This document shows positions 25,462 to 35,346 of a stretch of 64,000 nucleotides of DNA, in pieces. The position numbers and the translations under genes are program-made. Position 1 is the first letter of the stretch. Each line of letters opens with the position of its first letter. Below the pieces are notes generated by a model, which worked only from the letters and a program-made list of their open reading frames with translations, had not been told where the DNA came from and did no database searches. The DNA is from an uncultured Peptostreptococcaceae bacterium (GTDB lineage: Bacteria; Bacillota; Clostridia; Peptostreptococcales; Peptostreptococcaceae): the NCBI GenBank assembly GCA_944383455.1, contig CALWPP010000004.1, forward strand, positions 62,001 through 126,000, in the 5' to 3' direction.

Positions 25462-26830
25462 AAAAATCCCTTTCGCCTTTTTTCATTTTTTCCATACTCT
25501 CTTTAGTATAATTTCTTAAATCTTCTCTTTCTATTTTTTCAACTTCTTTTTCTATAGTTTCTAAACTCTTTTCATAAATTTCTTTATCTCCATAATCAAG
25601 ACTAAACTCAAGTAAAGTCATTAATGCGTTTGGCTCACAAACGTATTTTATTTCTCCAGACTTTGCAAGTTCCATAAATCTGTCCCCTGTTCTTCCACTT
25701 CTATAACATGCTGTACAATAACTTGGAATATAACCATCATCTAATAATTCTTTTAGGATCTCAAGTGGACTTCTCTCATCATTAGTCTTAAATTGTTTTA
25801 TATCTCTTCCTTCTTCTCTTTCTTTATATCCTCCAACCCCAGTTGATGAACCAGCAGAAATTTGACTAACTCCATATTTTAAAAGTTCTTTTCTCATCGA
25901 AGGAGTCTCTCTTGTTGATAATATAAGTCCTGTAAATGGAAGTGCTATTCTAAGTATAGCTACAACTTTTTTAAACATTAAATCATCAAGTAAGTGTGGA
26001 TATGTTTCTAAAGTTACACCAGTAGCTTCTTGAAGTCTTGGAACTGATACTGTATGAAAACCTACTCCAAATTTTTCTTCTAAATGATTATTATGCATCA
26101 TTAAAGCTAGAACTTCAAACCTTGGGTCATAAAGACCAAATAATACTCCAGCTCCAACATCATCAATTCCAGCTTCCATTGCTCTATCAAAAGAAGTTAA
26201 ATGATATTCATAGTCTGATTTTAATGATTTTGGATGAACTTTTTCGTAAGTTTCTTTGTGATAAGTTTCTTGGAATAAAATATAAGTTCCTATTCCTATT
26301 TCTTTTAATTTTTTATAATTTTCAACTGTAGTAGCAGCAATATTTACGTTTACTCTTCTTATTTCTCCATTTGCATTTTGAGTATTATAAATTGTTCTAA
26401 TACAATCAAGTGTAAAATCTATATCAGCATTAACTGGGTCTTCACCTAACTCAAGTGCTAGTCTTTTATGTCCCATTTTTTCAAGAATTCTTACTTCTTC
26501 AGCAACTTCTTCCATAGTAAGTCTTCTTCTTTCAAACTTATTATCTCGTTTGTATCCACAATAAGTGCAGTTATTTACACAGTAATCGCTAACATAAAGT
26601 GGAGCAAAAACTACTATTCTTTTTCCGTATATATCTTTTTTTATTTCTCCTGCTAATGCGTAAATTTCTTCTAAATCTTTTTCGTCATTAGCTTGAAGAA
26701 GTATTGCTATTTCTTTATACGAAAGACCCTCTCTTTTTTTAGCTTTTTCTAAAACTTCTCTTATTTCTTCGTTTGTTGGATTTTTTGTTTCATATAAAAT
26801 ATTATATATATAATCGTGATTAATAAACAT
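25454..26830 (-). CDS. hydG: [FeFe]-hydrogenase maturase HydG (radical SAM tyrosine lyase)
   Basis: 458 residues. The radical-SAM site CVNNCTYCGY near residue 82 (C-x3-C-x2-C) is preceded by VSDY. A second, C-terminal cluster site, CTACYRSGRTGD with a further Cys about 20 residues on, is the HydG hallmark and separates it from ThiH. HydG cleaves tyrosine to p-cresol and dehydroglycine and makes the CO and CN ligands of the H-cluster. ATG at 26830 follows GGAGGACACA; the frame extends upstream to 26887 but that part lies within hydE and before the ribosome site. Confidence 0.96.
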   Translation of the reverse strand: MFINHDYIYNILYETKNPTNEEIREVLEKAKKREGLSYKEIAILLQANDEKDLEEIYALAGEIKKDIYGKRIVVFAPLYVSDYCVNNCTYCGYKRDNKFERRRLTMEEVAEEVRILEKMGHKRLALELGEDPVNADIDFTLDCIRTIYNTQNANGEIRRVNVNIAATTVENYKKLKEIGIGTYILFQETYHKETYEKVHPKSLKSDYEYHLTSFDRAMEAGIDDVGAGVLFGLYDPRFEVLALMMHNNHLEEKFGVGFHTVSVPRLQEATGVTLETYPHLLDDLMFKKVVAILRIALPFTGLILSTRETPSMRKELLKYGVSQISAGSSTGVGGYKEREEGRDIKQFKTNDERSPLEILKELLDDGYIPSYCTACYRSGRTGDRFMELAKSGEIKYVCEPNALMTLLEFSLDYGDKEIYEKSLETIEKEVEKIEREDLRNYTKESMEKMKKGERDFYV

Positions 26831-26840
26831 TGTGTCCTCC

Positions 26841-27890
26841 TTATTTTCTAAAATCTGGGTTGTCTCCTCTTGTTGTCTCAATTTCAAATCCTAAACTTTC
26901 TATTTTCTCACCAATCATTTTTCTATATTCTGCATCTTCATCTAGTATATATGCCTTATTATCATATAACGAATAGTTCTTACGAACTCCCATAGGTGAT
27001 AAATTTGGCATTATAACATTACCACCAGCTTTTATACCTTGATCTCTTCCTGTTTTATCTATACTTGAAAGTGCCGTGGTTGCAGGTAAAAGTACTTTTG
27101 GAAGTAATAGTCTAACTATTGCAAGACAAGTAATAGTTTTTTCTAGACTTCCATGGGGATAATCTCTAAGTGGTGTATCTTTATGAGGTATAAATGGACC
27201 TATTCCACACATAGCTGGTTCAAATTCTTTTACAAATAAAAAATCATTAACTAAATCTTCGTTAGTTTGGTTTGGTATACCAACCATAAATCCAGCACCT
27301 GTTTGGTATCCTATTTCTTTTAAGTTTTTAAGACATTCTCTTCTATATTCAAAACTTTCATTAGTGTGAATATCTTCGTATAGTTCTTTTGATGCACTTT
27401 CGTGTCTTAATAAGTATCTATCTGCACCTGCATCAAACATTTTCTTATAAGACTCATAACTTCTCTCACCTAAAGATAGAGTTATTGCATTATCAGGAAA
27501 CTCTTTTTTTATTGATTTAATTATATCTACCATAATTTCATCAGTAAAGTATGCATCTTCCCCTCCTTGCATAACAAAAGTCTTATATCCTAGTTTATCT
27601 CCTTTTCTAACACATTCTAAAACTTCTTCTTTTGTTAGTCTATATCTTTGTGCATTTTTATTATTCCTTCTAAGACCACAATATTTACAATCTTTCTTAC
27701 AATAGCTCGTAAGTTCTATAAGACCTCTTACATAAACTTTATTTCCGTAGTATTTCATTCTAGTTTTATGAGCTAAATTTACTAAAAGTTCTCTAGACTT
27801 TTCATCAATATTATCAAGAAGATATAAAAGTTCTTCTCTTGTAGCATTATTTTCTTCGTATAATTTATAAATTATCTTTTCTATATCCAT
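26841..27890 (-). CDS. hydE: [FeFe]-hydrogenase maturase HydE (radical SAM)
   Basis: 349 residues with the radical-SAM motif CKKDCKYCGLRR near residue 63. The body matches the HydE/BioB-like barrel: MQGGEDAYFTDE, SLGERSYESY, LLRHESASKELY and GIGPFIPHKDTPL are typical. HydE acts on a cysteine-containing iron complex during assembly of the 2Fe subcluster. It is followed by hydG after 10 bases and hydF with overlap, so hydE-hydG-hydF form one operon, likely with the PLP lyase gene upstream (52-base gap). ATG follows CGAGGTGAATAT. Confidence 0.94.
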   Translation of the reverse strand: MDIEKIIYKLYEENNATREELLYLLDNIDEKSRELLVNLAHKTRMKYYGNKVYVRGLIELTSYCKKDCKYCGLRRNNKNAQRYRLTKEEVLECVRKGDKLGYKTFVMQGGEDAYFTDEIMVDIIKSIKKEFPDNAITLSLGERSYESYKKMFDAGADRYLLRHESASKELYEDIHTNESFEYRRECLKNLKEIGYQTGAGFMVGIPNQTNEDLVNDFLFVKEFEPAMCGIGPFIPHKDTPLRDYPHGSLEKTITCLAIVRLLLPKVLLPATTALSSIDKTGRDQGIKAGGNVIMPNLSPMGVRKNYSLYDNKAYILDEDAEYRKMIGEKIESLGFEIETTRGDNPDFRK

Positions 27891-27942
27891 ATATTCACCT
27901 CGTTTTTTTTATACCCAAAATTATTTACATTAAAAGCTAGGA

Positions 27943-29223
27943 TTACTGTCCTAGCTTTTTTATATATTCTATTGCTTTTAGTGTTCCCATCTTTGAATGG
28001 TCAAATGTAAGACCACCTTGGAAATATACATTATAAGGTGGTTTTATAGGGGCATCAGAACTAAGCTCTATTGACGAACCTTGAACAAATGCACCTGCTG
28101 CCATTATAACTTCACTATCATATCCTGGCATTGCCCAAGGAACAGGCTTTACGTATGAATCAACTGGAGCTGCCGATTGTGTTCCTTGACAAAATGCTAT
28201 GACTTCTTCTTCATTATTAAGTTTTACTATTTGAATTATATCACATCTTTTATCATCAAATTTTGGTAATACTTCATATCCCAACTTTTCAAAACTTCTA
28301 GCACAAAAAATAGCACCCATTAAAGCTTGACTAACTATATATGGAGCCATAAAAAATCCTTGAAGTACATTTCTTGTAGTTCCAAATGTAAGCCCACATT
28401 CTTTTCCAATTCCTGGTGTAGTAAGTCTATAAGATATAAGTTCTATTAAGTCTTTTCTACCTGCTATGTATCCACCAGTTAATGCAAGCCCTCCACCTGG
28501 ATTTTTAATTAAAGACCCTGCCATTATATCGACTCCAACTTCTGTTGGTTCTTTAGTTTCTATAAACTCTCCATAGCAGTTATCAACCATAACTATAACA
28601 TCTTCTTTAATATTTTTAACAAACTTTACTACTTTTTCTATATCTGAAATAGTTAAAGATTTTCTCCAAGAATATCCTTTTGAACGTTGAATAAAAACCA
28701 TTTTAGTTTTATCATTTATTTTTTCTTTTATTCCATCAAAATCTATATCTCCACTACTAAGAAAATCAACTTGACTATAAGTTACTCCAAATTCTTTTAA
28801 AGAACCTTTCTCCTCTCTTATTCCAATAACTCCTTCTAAAGTATCATAGGGTTTTGAAGTAACTGATAATAACTCATCACCTGGTCTTAAAATGCCCTGA
28901 AGACAAAGAGTTAAAGCGTGAGTTCCATTAACTATTATAGGTCTTACTATAGAATCTTCACATCCAAAAACTTTCGAGTATATTTCCTCAACTTTTTCAC
29001 GACCAATATCATTATATCCGTATCCAGTAGTCCAATTAAAGTGATTATCACTTAATCTACACTCTTGCATTGCTTTTAATACCTTATATTGATTATATTC
29101 TCTTACTCTTTTTATATTTTCAAATTGATCACTTATATCTTCTAATACTTCATCTGAAAATTTTAAAGTATTATCATCAATTCCATAGTAACTCTTTAAA
29201 ATTTCTTTTGTTTCATTTAACAT
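27943..29223 (-). CDS. PLP-dependent methionine gamma-lyase-like protein (Alum_res/YnbB family)
   Basis: 426 residues of the family often labelled aluminium-resistance protein, a cysteine/methionine-metabolism PLP fold. Signatures: the N-terminal YNQYKVLKAMQECRLSD, TTGYGYNDIGREKVEEIY, IVRPIIVNGTHAL with the cofactor pocket, and GSLIKNPGGGLALTGGYIAG with the Schiff-base Lys near residue 234. The true reaction is not firmly known; C-S lyase activity is a reasonable guess. ATG at 29223 follows AAGGAGG; the frame continues to 29289 but passes the ribosome site. It heads the hydEGF transcript, which might reflect a need for sulfur or cysteine handling (inference). Confidence 0.85.
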   Translation of the reverse strand: MLNETKEILKSYYGIDDNTLKFSDEVLEDISDQFENIKRVREYNQYKVLKAMQECRLSDNHFNWTTGYGYNDIGREKVEEIYSKVFGCEDSIVRPIIVNGTHALTLCLQGILRPGDELLSVTSKPYDTLEGVIGIREEKGSLKEFGVTYSQVDFLSSGDIDFDGIKEKINDKTKMVFIQRSKGYSWRKSLTISDIEKVVKFVKNIKEDVIVMVDNCYGEFIETKEPTEVGVDIMAGSLIKNPGGGLALTGGYIAGRKDLIELISYRLTTPGIGKECGLTFGTTRNVLQGFFMAPYIVSQALMGAIFCARSFEKLGYEVLPKFDDKRCDIIQIVKLNNEEEVIAFCQGTQSAAPVDSYVKPVPWAMPGYDSEVIMAAGAFVQGSSIELSSDAPIKPPYNVYFQGGLTFDHSKMGTLKAIEYIKKLGQ

Positions 29224-29248
29224 AATTAACCTCCTTAAATTCTTTGAA

Positions 29249-29277
29249 ATTTTATCATATATGATTGTGTTAGTAAA
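29249..29277 (-). promoter_or_regulatory. Putative SigA promoter of the PLP lyase-hydEGF operon
   Basis: Minus strand TTTACT (29272-29277), 17 bases, TAAAAT (29249-29254), 26 bases before the start. Confidence 0.45.
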
Positions 29278-29286
29278 TAACTTTAA

Positions 29287-29323
29287 CAAAAAAGTAGCTA
29301 TCTAAAAAGATAACTACTTTTTA
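29287..29323 (-). terminator. Terminator of the LRR surface-protein gene
   Basis: Long near-perfect inverted repeat, AAAAAGTAGTTATC with GATAGCTACTTTTTT on the minus strand, right after the stop at 29327. Confidence 0.85.
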
Positions 29324-29326
29324 TAA

Positions 29327-32300
29327 TTAGTCTTTCTTTCTGTTAACTACTAAAAGTCCAATTCCTGATAAAACAGCTAGTGCTGATATACCTAGTATAG
29401 ATGTATCTCCTGTTTCAGGGTTTTTACCTTGCTCTGATGTTGTAGTATTGTTCTCATTTGATTGACTATTGTTTTGTCCATTTTGGTTATTTTGTCCACT
29501 ACTTTGATTATTATTTTGGCCATTATTATTTGCATTAGCTTCAACAACTTCAAATGTTCTCTCAAGTGGCTCTGCAAAGTTACCATCACTATCTTCTACT
29601 GTATAGCTTAGAGTAAACTTTTCACCTACTTTACTAGTGTCTATACTAGTTGGGTCTGGAGAAACTTTTATATTCTTAGTTAAATCTCCATCTTCTGTAT
29701 CTTGAGCTTCAACGCCTTTAAGAGCATCAACTTTTGCTGATTTTTCTACTGTTGCATCTTTAGAACCTAAAACTTCTGGTTTCTCATTAGTTACAGTTAC
29801 CTTTCTATCAACACTTAACTCTAATGTTTCATTTTCAGCAACTAATACACCATTTCTTAAAGAAATATTACCTAAAAGTAAAGAGAATACATTTATATCT
29901 TCTTTAGCAACTTTTTCATAACCTTTAACCTTATAAGTTATTATATAATCCTTTACTCTTTCTTCACCTTTTAAGTCCTCATCCGGATTAAACTTCTCCA
30001 TACCAACAACTTCAATATCATCAATAGTTATTCCCATATCATTTTGAACTATTTGAACATCTTTTAGAGGATTACTCTTAAACTTTCTAGCTTCAGATAA
30101 ACTTAAAGATTTATCTCCAGTTAAATCATACATATTCTTAAATATTGTATTTGGATGATCTCCTCCATTTGGTTTAGTAGTTGGTTTTTCATCTGGTTTT
30201 TGTTCTGGTTTTTGTTCTGGTTTTTGTTCTGGTTTATTAGTAGTATTATTGTTTCCATTGCTATTCCCATTGTTACTTCCATTATTATTTCCACTATTTT
30301 CACCTTCAGTAACATTTAATACCCTACTAAATTTACCTTCATTTCCATCGTTATCTACTACAGTATACTCTACATTATATACACCTGGTTTTAAATCGCC
30401 TGAGTTAGTTACTCCAGTTTCTTTTCCATCCATATAAAGTATTTTATAAGTTACTTTCTTCGTTAAATTACCATCCTCATCATCATTAGCTGAAATACCT
30501 TCTTTAAAAGCAATATCTCTCTTTTCAGTAGTTACTATTGTATGCTTTATACCATCTTCTAACGATATAACTGGTAATGAGTTAGTAACAGTAACTATAA
30601 GTTCTTTTAATATCTCAAACCCTCCACTTGGATTTGTATATATAAACTGAACTTTATGTGTTAATTTTTCTCCTTTAGGAACATCTGTAATTAATGAATC
30701 AAGATTATTGTTTCCACCTTGTATTATTCTAATTTCTTTGAATTTATATCCAGAAGGTGCACCTTTAACTAAACTCTTAAATTTATCTTTAGTGTATTCC
30801 TTTGCTTGTGTAATACTAAGTCTTAATTCTCCAGTCTCAGTTAACATATCTTCAAATTTATCATCAAAGTCAACTAATGAATCAGAAGCACCTTTAACTA
30901 TTATTGTAGCAAAAGCTTTACCTACATTTCCATCTAAATCAGTTGCTCTATATTCTAAGTCATATTCACCCACTTTTAATGTAGATGTATCTATATTTGT
31001 TTTCTTTTCACCATCCATAAATACTTCTATTTTATTAGTTAAGTCTTTATCCTCTGCATCAAATACACTAACTTGTTTTGATAGGTCTAACATCTCACCT
31101 TCATTAATGTATATAACATTTTTATCAATTTTTACTTCTGGTGCTTTATTACTTACAACAACTCGAATTTTCTTATTAGAGTATCCTTCCTTACCATCCT
31201 TATCTTTAGCAATAATTTCCATATCGTATTTGTATTCTGTATTATCCTTAGATGGTGGAACTTCTAATTCAACTTCTTTTTGTCCTTGATAATACTTTTC
31301 AGTTAGTTCTATTCCATTTAATCCATTTGTTGTATCTATTTTATCATCAGTTACTTCTATTCTTTCTTTATACTCTTGATATAATGAATTTGCATTAAAG
31401 TTTTCAACTTGTCTTGGATTTAATAATATATCACTGTCGTCCTTAACGTTAACTAATGGCTCTTCTGGATGTGATATTATTAGTGCTCTACTATAATTTG
31501 CACTATTTCCATCACTATCTTTTACTGTATAAAGTATTTCATGGTTACCTATTGGTAAATTAGTAATATTTATTGAATCAACAGTTGATTCTGTTGTTTT
31601 CTTAAATATACTATTAAATATTCCTTTAAATGGATTTTTCTTTGGATTTATCTTTACAGACCTTCCATCTTCACGCTTAACTTCTAATTTTTGAAGCTCC
31701 ATACCTACAGACGATAATTCATCAATAGATATATCTTCATCACTAGTATCTTCTAAATCTTTAGCATAAATACCTGTTGTAAGAACATCCTTAGGAATAT
31801 TTATTGTACTATTACTTTTAGTATACTTTAATTCTTCTGCATAATCTCCATCTATTTTTGGAGCTTGATTAGTAACAACTAAACTAAATTTATCCTCTAC
31901 TTCAGCACCATTACTATCAGTTATACTACAAGTTATTTCATATAAATTTATAGTATTTCTTTTAGGTCTTTCTATATTCTTCTCTTTGTTTTGAGTTTGC
32001 AAGTTACCATCTATTATCTTACCTATTATAGTTATATCTATTTTTCCATCTTTAAATCCATCAACTACATTATCAGAAGATATGTCAAATGATTCATCAT
32101 CATCACTAACATTCATAAATTTTTGTGTAGAGAATATTAAACTAGCAACATCTTCATCTTTTTTTAATGCTGGATTATTCGACTCACCTACTATATTTTT
32201 TATATCTCTTGGAGATATTTGGAATGTCTTTTTTGGATCAAAACCTGAAAGTTGCGATAAATCATATTTTTTTGTACCATCTGAATACTTTAAACCTTCA

Positions 32301-33970
32301 CTAACAGTAGCTCCTGTAGTGTTTACCGTGACTTTCGGTTTTTCATTTTCCTTTACAGTTAGTTCTATTTCACAGTTGTTAGTAAGACCATATCCATCAA
32401 CTACTTCGTAAACTAATTTTATTTTATCTCCATTTTTCTTATCTTTAACTATATCTTTTATATCCTCAAAAAATTTACTTTCATTTTCATGGTTAAGTGT
32501 TTCATTTCCACTCTTTACAGACTTAATTTTAGGTTTATCTGTAGTTGTTGTGCTCAATGACTTACCTTCTTCTTGTTGGTCATACTCTGTATCTTTAAGA
32601 ACTACTTTTATAGTGTTTACAACTTTTTTACCTAAATTTATAGTTACATTTTTTTCACCCTTTATAACAGTTAAACTATCACTTGGATTTTCTTTATCTA
32701 GTTCTATAGTAGGTTTTTGATTTTCTCTTATTACATGTGTTACAGTACCTGAAAATTTATCATCATTATTAAAGCTATATTTAATCTTTGCTTGATGATT
32801 CCCACTATTTCCATTTTCTTTAAATCCTAAATCCGATGCTTTCCATTTAATATTATTATTAGAATCAACTATACCCTTTACATTATTAGCTCCATTTGTA
32901 GGATTAATAATTTCAGAATCATCTATTTTTACGCTTTTTCCTCGTTTGTCTTTGGTTATATTTCTTATAAACGCCCCTGGCTCTGGTTTGTCGACTAATG
33001 AATTATTTATTTTACCTTTAGTTATATAAACTGGATACTCCATAAGTACATTTTGAGAAGCAGCCTCTACATTAGAAACATGACCTATAGGAGTTAAATC
33101 ATATACACAGTTATTATTTAGTTTAACAGTTTTTAACTTCTTTAGATGTCTTAAGGGGTCTAAATCTTTTATTATATTATAACTTATATCTAGAGTTTCT
33201 AAATTAGAAAATAAAGATATATCCCCTAACTTTTCTAACTTAGAATTAGAACCAACAGTTGAACCAGTAGTTGATTTTTTATTTTGTGAGCTAAGATTTA
33301 ACTCTATCATCTTATCTTTATTTGGTATAGAACTTAAAGATGATATATCAGTTATAGCATTCCCTTTTAAGTCAAGTACTTTAAGATTTTCTAGTCTCTC
33401 AAAAAGAGCAAAATTCTTTCCTTCACTAACCGCCTTTATATGGTCATCTGTAATACCAAAATCTATTAAAGATAATTTTTCTAATTTAGTTAAGTGTGAT
33501 ATAGTTTCTAATATTTTAGGATCAAATCCTAGAGTATCACTTTTTAGACTCAAGCTAAGTTCAGTTAAATTAAAACAATATGTTAATATCTCAATATCCT
33601 CAGGCTTTTCCGTTAATGTAGCGTGTAAAGAAGTTACATAACTTAAATAAGTTAGTGGTATACTATTCTTATCAGTTAGTTTTTCTCCATTTGGTAATTT
33701 TTTGTTGATTTCATTGAGTAGTTGTCCTTTAAGAACATCAGGCGCATTTTTTAATGCTTCTTCATAAGTTCCACTACTTTTTACATTATCATATTTAGAA
33801 TTTTGACTACTTACATTTTCCCTAACATCATTTTGCAATTGTTCTCTAAAATATTTATTTAATATAGATATATCATCAGCAAACGCACTTATAGGCGAAC
33901 TTTGAATTATAAGTCCACTCGCTAATAATGTAGCTACTATTTTTTCTTTATTTTTTATATATTTTAACAA
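29327..33970 (-). CDS. Wall-anchored LRR and Ig-like repeat surface protein with NPETG sorting signal
   Basis: 1547 residues. Signal peptide at 1-31 (cleaved near AFADD). A leucine-rich-repeat domain runs over about residues 120-310 (LTELSLSL, LEKLSLIDFGI, LKVLDLKGNAITDI, LETLDISYNIIKDL, LKTVKLNNNCVYDL). From about 330 to 1490 there are many Ig-like or DUF5011-type beta modules, most ending in a pattern such as YTVVDNDGNEG or YTVEDSDGNFA. An Asn/Gly tract and a KPEQ repeat separate the later modules. The C-terminus has NPETGDTS, a hydrophobic span and NRKKD, a sortase signal of the (N/S/P)PxTG type seen in C. difficile. The start is TTG, 8 bases after AAAGGAG. Likely an adhesin or internalin-like protein. 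Confidence 0.88.
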   Translation of the reverse strand: MLKYIKNKEKIVATLLASGLIIQSSPISAFADDISILNKYFREQLQNDVRENVSSQNSKYDNVKSSGTYEEALKNAPDVLKGQLLNEINKKLPNGEKLTDKNSIPLTYLSYVTSLHATLTEKPEDIEILTYCFNLTELSLSLKSDTLGFDPKILETISHLTKLEKLSLIDFGITDDHIKAVSEGKNFALFERLENLKVLDLKGNAITDISSLSSIPNKDKMIELNLSSQNKKSTTGSTVGSNSKLEKLGDISLFSNLETLDISYNIIKDLDPLRHLKKLKTVKLNNNCVYDLTPIGHVSNVEAASQNVLMEYPVYITKGKINNSLVDKPEPGAFIRNITKDKRGKSVKIDDSEIINPTNGANNVKGIVDSNNNIKWKASDLGFKENGNSGNHQAKIKYSFNNDDKFSGTVTHVIRENQKPTIELDKENPSDSLTVIKGEKNVTINLGKKVVNTIKVVLKDTEYDQQEEGKSLSTTTTDKPKIKSVKSGNETLNHENESKFFEDIKDIVKDKKNGDKIKLVYEVVDGYGLTNNCEIELTVKENEKPKVTVNTTGATVSEGLKYSDGTKKYDLSQLSGFDPKKTFQISPRDIKNIVGESNNPALKKDEDVASLIFSTQKFMNVSDDDESFDISSDNVVDGFKDGKIDITIIGKIIDGNLQTQNKEKNIERPKRNTINLYEITCSITDSNGAEVEDKFSLVVTNQAPKIDGDYAEELKYTKSNSTINIPKDVLTTGIYAKDLEDTSDEDISIDELSSVGMELQKLEVKREDGRSVKINPKKNPFKGIFNSIFKKTTESTVDSINITNLPIGNHEILYTVKDSDGNSANYSRALIISHPEEPLVNVKDDSDILLNPRQVENFNANSLYQEYKERIEVTDDKIDTTNGLNGIELTEKYYQGQKEVELEVPPSKDNTEYKYDMEIIAKDKDGKEGYSNKKIRVVVSNKAPEVKIDKNVIYINEGEMLDLSKQVSVFDAEDKDLTNKIEVFMDGEKKTNIDTSTLKVGEYDLEYRATDLDGNVGKAFATIIVKGASDSLVDFDDKFEDMLTETGELRLSITQAKEYTKDKFKSLVKGAPSGYKFKEIRIIQGGNNNLDSLITDVPKGEKLTHKVQFIYTNPSGGFEILKELIVTVTNSLPVISLEDGIKHTIVTTEKRDIAFKEGISANDDEDGNLTKKVTYKILYMDGKETGVTNSGDLKPGVYNVEYTVVDNDGNEGKFSRVLNVTEGENSGNNNGSNNGNSNGNNNTTNKPEQKPEQKPEQKPDEKPTTKPNGGDHPNTIFKNMYDLTGDKSLSLSEARKFKSNPLKDVQIVQNDMGITIDDIEVVGMEKFNPDEDLKGEERVKDYIITYKVKGYEKVAKEDINVFSLLLGNISLRNGVLVAENETLELSVDRKVTVTNEKPEVLGSKDATVEKSAKVDALKGVEAQDTEDGDLTKNIKVSPDPTSIDTSKVGEKFTLSYTVEDSDGNFAEPLERTFEVVEANANNNGQNNNQSSGQNNQNGQNNSQSNENNTTTSEQGKNPETGDTSILGISALAVLSGIGLLVVNRKKD
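30190..30236. repeat. 12-bp tandem repeat coding for KPEQ units
   Basis: The unit GGTTTTTGTTCT is repeated about three and a half times without change, encoding (Lys-Pro-Glu-Gln) repeats in the linker of the surface protein. The period is a multiple of three, so slippage alters the linker length without a frameshift. Confidence 0.85.
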
Positions 33971-34100
33971 TACGATTGCTCCTTTCTCACGAACTTTAAT
34001 AATATATTTAAAAAATATTATTTTTTTAGATTATACGTATAATTTTTTAAAAACTTTACATAATAATATTTAATGATAAAAACTAACTTTATATTATATC

Positions 34101-35150
34101 TTAAGAAGTATTACTTTTTACAATAGAATCTCTTTTACAAATAGTGTAATGAGTAATTATTGTAGCTATTCCACACAAAAAAAGTATAACATAATATACA
34201 AAAAAACTGTATAAAAAAACAGAATATCCCAAAATTTCTTTAGGAAATATATTTTTGTATATAGCTAAAAATGCTATTTCAGTTGCCCCTACATTTCCAG
34301 GAGTTGGAATTGAAGATACTGCCATATACAAAAATGATTGTAACATAATACCTTCAAGATAATCTAGATTACTAAGATTAAAAGATTTATAAACAAAGTA
34401 TGAAATACTAAAATAAATTGTTATCTGAATAAAAGTTAAAATAATACTTATAATAAATTCTTTTCTATTTCTTATAAATTTTTTTATATAAAAACTATAA
34501 TTATCTATAAATAAACATATATCTTCGTATCTTCTATATATATTATCAAAATTAAACTTTTTGGCAACCTTAAGAATAATTCCCAATATATTTTTCATTT
34601 TTTCTGGACTAAAAACAATAAAAATACCAACCAAAATACTAAATAAGTTAATAAAAAGGCTCGTATTTATAAATACTATAACTTCTGGAATATTCTCTTT
34701 TAAATAATTTAAATTAAAAATGACAAAAAATAGGGAATAAATAGTTACAACAGATTGAAATATTATAGTTTTATTAGTTATTATTGCACTAGCTTTACTA
34801 AAACTAATATTATGTTTATTAAAAATATAAATCTGCATAGGCTGACTACCAGAAGCTAGAGGAGTTACTAAATTATAATAAAACCCTGTAGTTGCAACTT
34901 TAAAACTTATAAATTTAATTTTTCTATTATCAACTGAATTTTTTATAATACTAATTATGAAAATTTCAAATAATATATAAAAAACAATTAAAACAAATAA
35001 AAGTACAATAAATTTTTTATCCACTAAATTTATAATATGCGGCAAGAGTTTTAAATCAATATTTTCTGATAAAAATCTAATTGTTAAAAATATAATTAAT
35101 AAAAGAAAACTATACTGAATTATACTTTTATTTTTTTGAGATAATCTCAT
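34101..35150 (-). CDS. UPF0104/LPG-synthase transmembrane-domain protein (YbhN/AglD type)
   Basis: 349 residues with about eight hydrophobic helices. It matches the lysylphosphatidylglycerol-synthase TM family (PF03706): PLASGSQPMQIYIFNKH in an early loop and SSIPTPGNVGATEIAF in a late loop are its signatures. MprF fuses this module to an aminoacyl transferase; here the transferase is absent, so the protein is the stand-alone form, proposed to flip or move lipids (inference). ATG at 35150 follows TTAGGAG; the 35171 frame extension lies before that site. The gene is monocistronic and divergent from the YeiH gene. Confidence 0.8.
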   Translation of the reverse strand: MRLSQKNKSIIQYSFLLLIIFLTIRFLSENIDLKLLPHIINLVDKKFIVLLFVLIVFYILFEIFIISIIKNSVDNRKIKFISFKVATTGFYYNLVTPLASGSQPMQIYIFNKHNISFSKASAIITNKTIIFQSVVTIYSLFFVIFNLNYLKENIPEVIVFINTSLFINLFSILVGIFIVFSPEKMKNILGIILKVAKKFNFDNIYRRYEDICLFIDNYSFYIKKFIRNRKEFIISIILTFIQITIYFSISYFVYKSFNLSNLDYLEGIMLQSFLYMAVSSIPTPGNVGATEIAFLAIYKNIFPKEILGYSVFLYSFFVYYVILFLCGIATIITHYTICKRDSIVKSNTS

Positions 35151-35346
35151 AAAAATTTCTCCTAATATCAATAAATATGAATTAATTATACCACTAAAAA
35201 AAGTTTTTGTATTAATATATTTTTGATAATAATTTATATAAATTAATTACAAAAAATATTATATAACATTAATATATTCAAATTTATTTACTTATATTTT
35301 TTTTAGGTGTATAATTTTTAAAAAAATCTAAGAAAGGGATGATTTT

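Noticed and set aside
26831-26887. Longer HydG start overlapping hydE.
   Set aside because: The ribosome site GGAGGACACA precedes the internal ATG at 26830, and the extension is not part of known HydG proteins.
30708-31289. Long plus-strand open frame of 193 codons.
   Set aside because: It is antisense to the LRR surface-protein gene, has no ribosome site, and its composition mirrors the Ig-like repeats read backwards.
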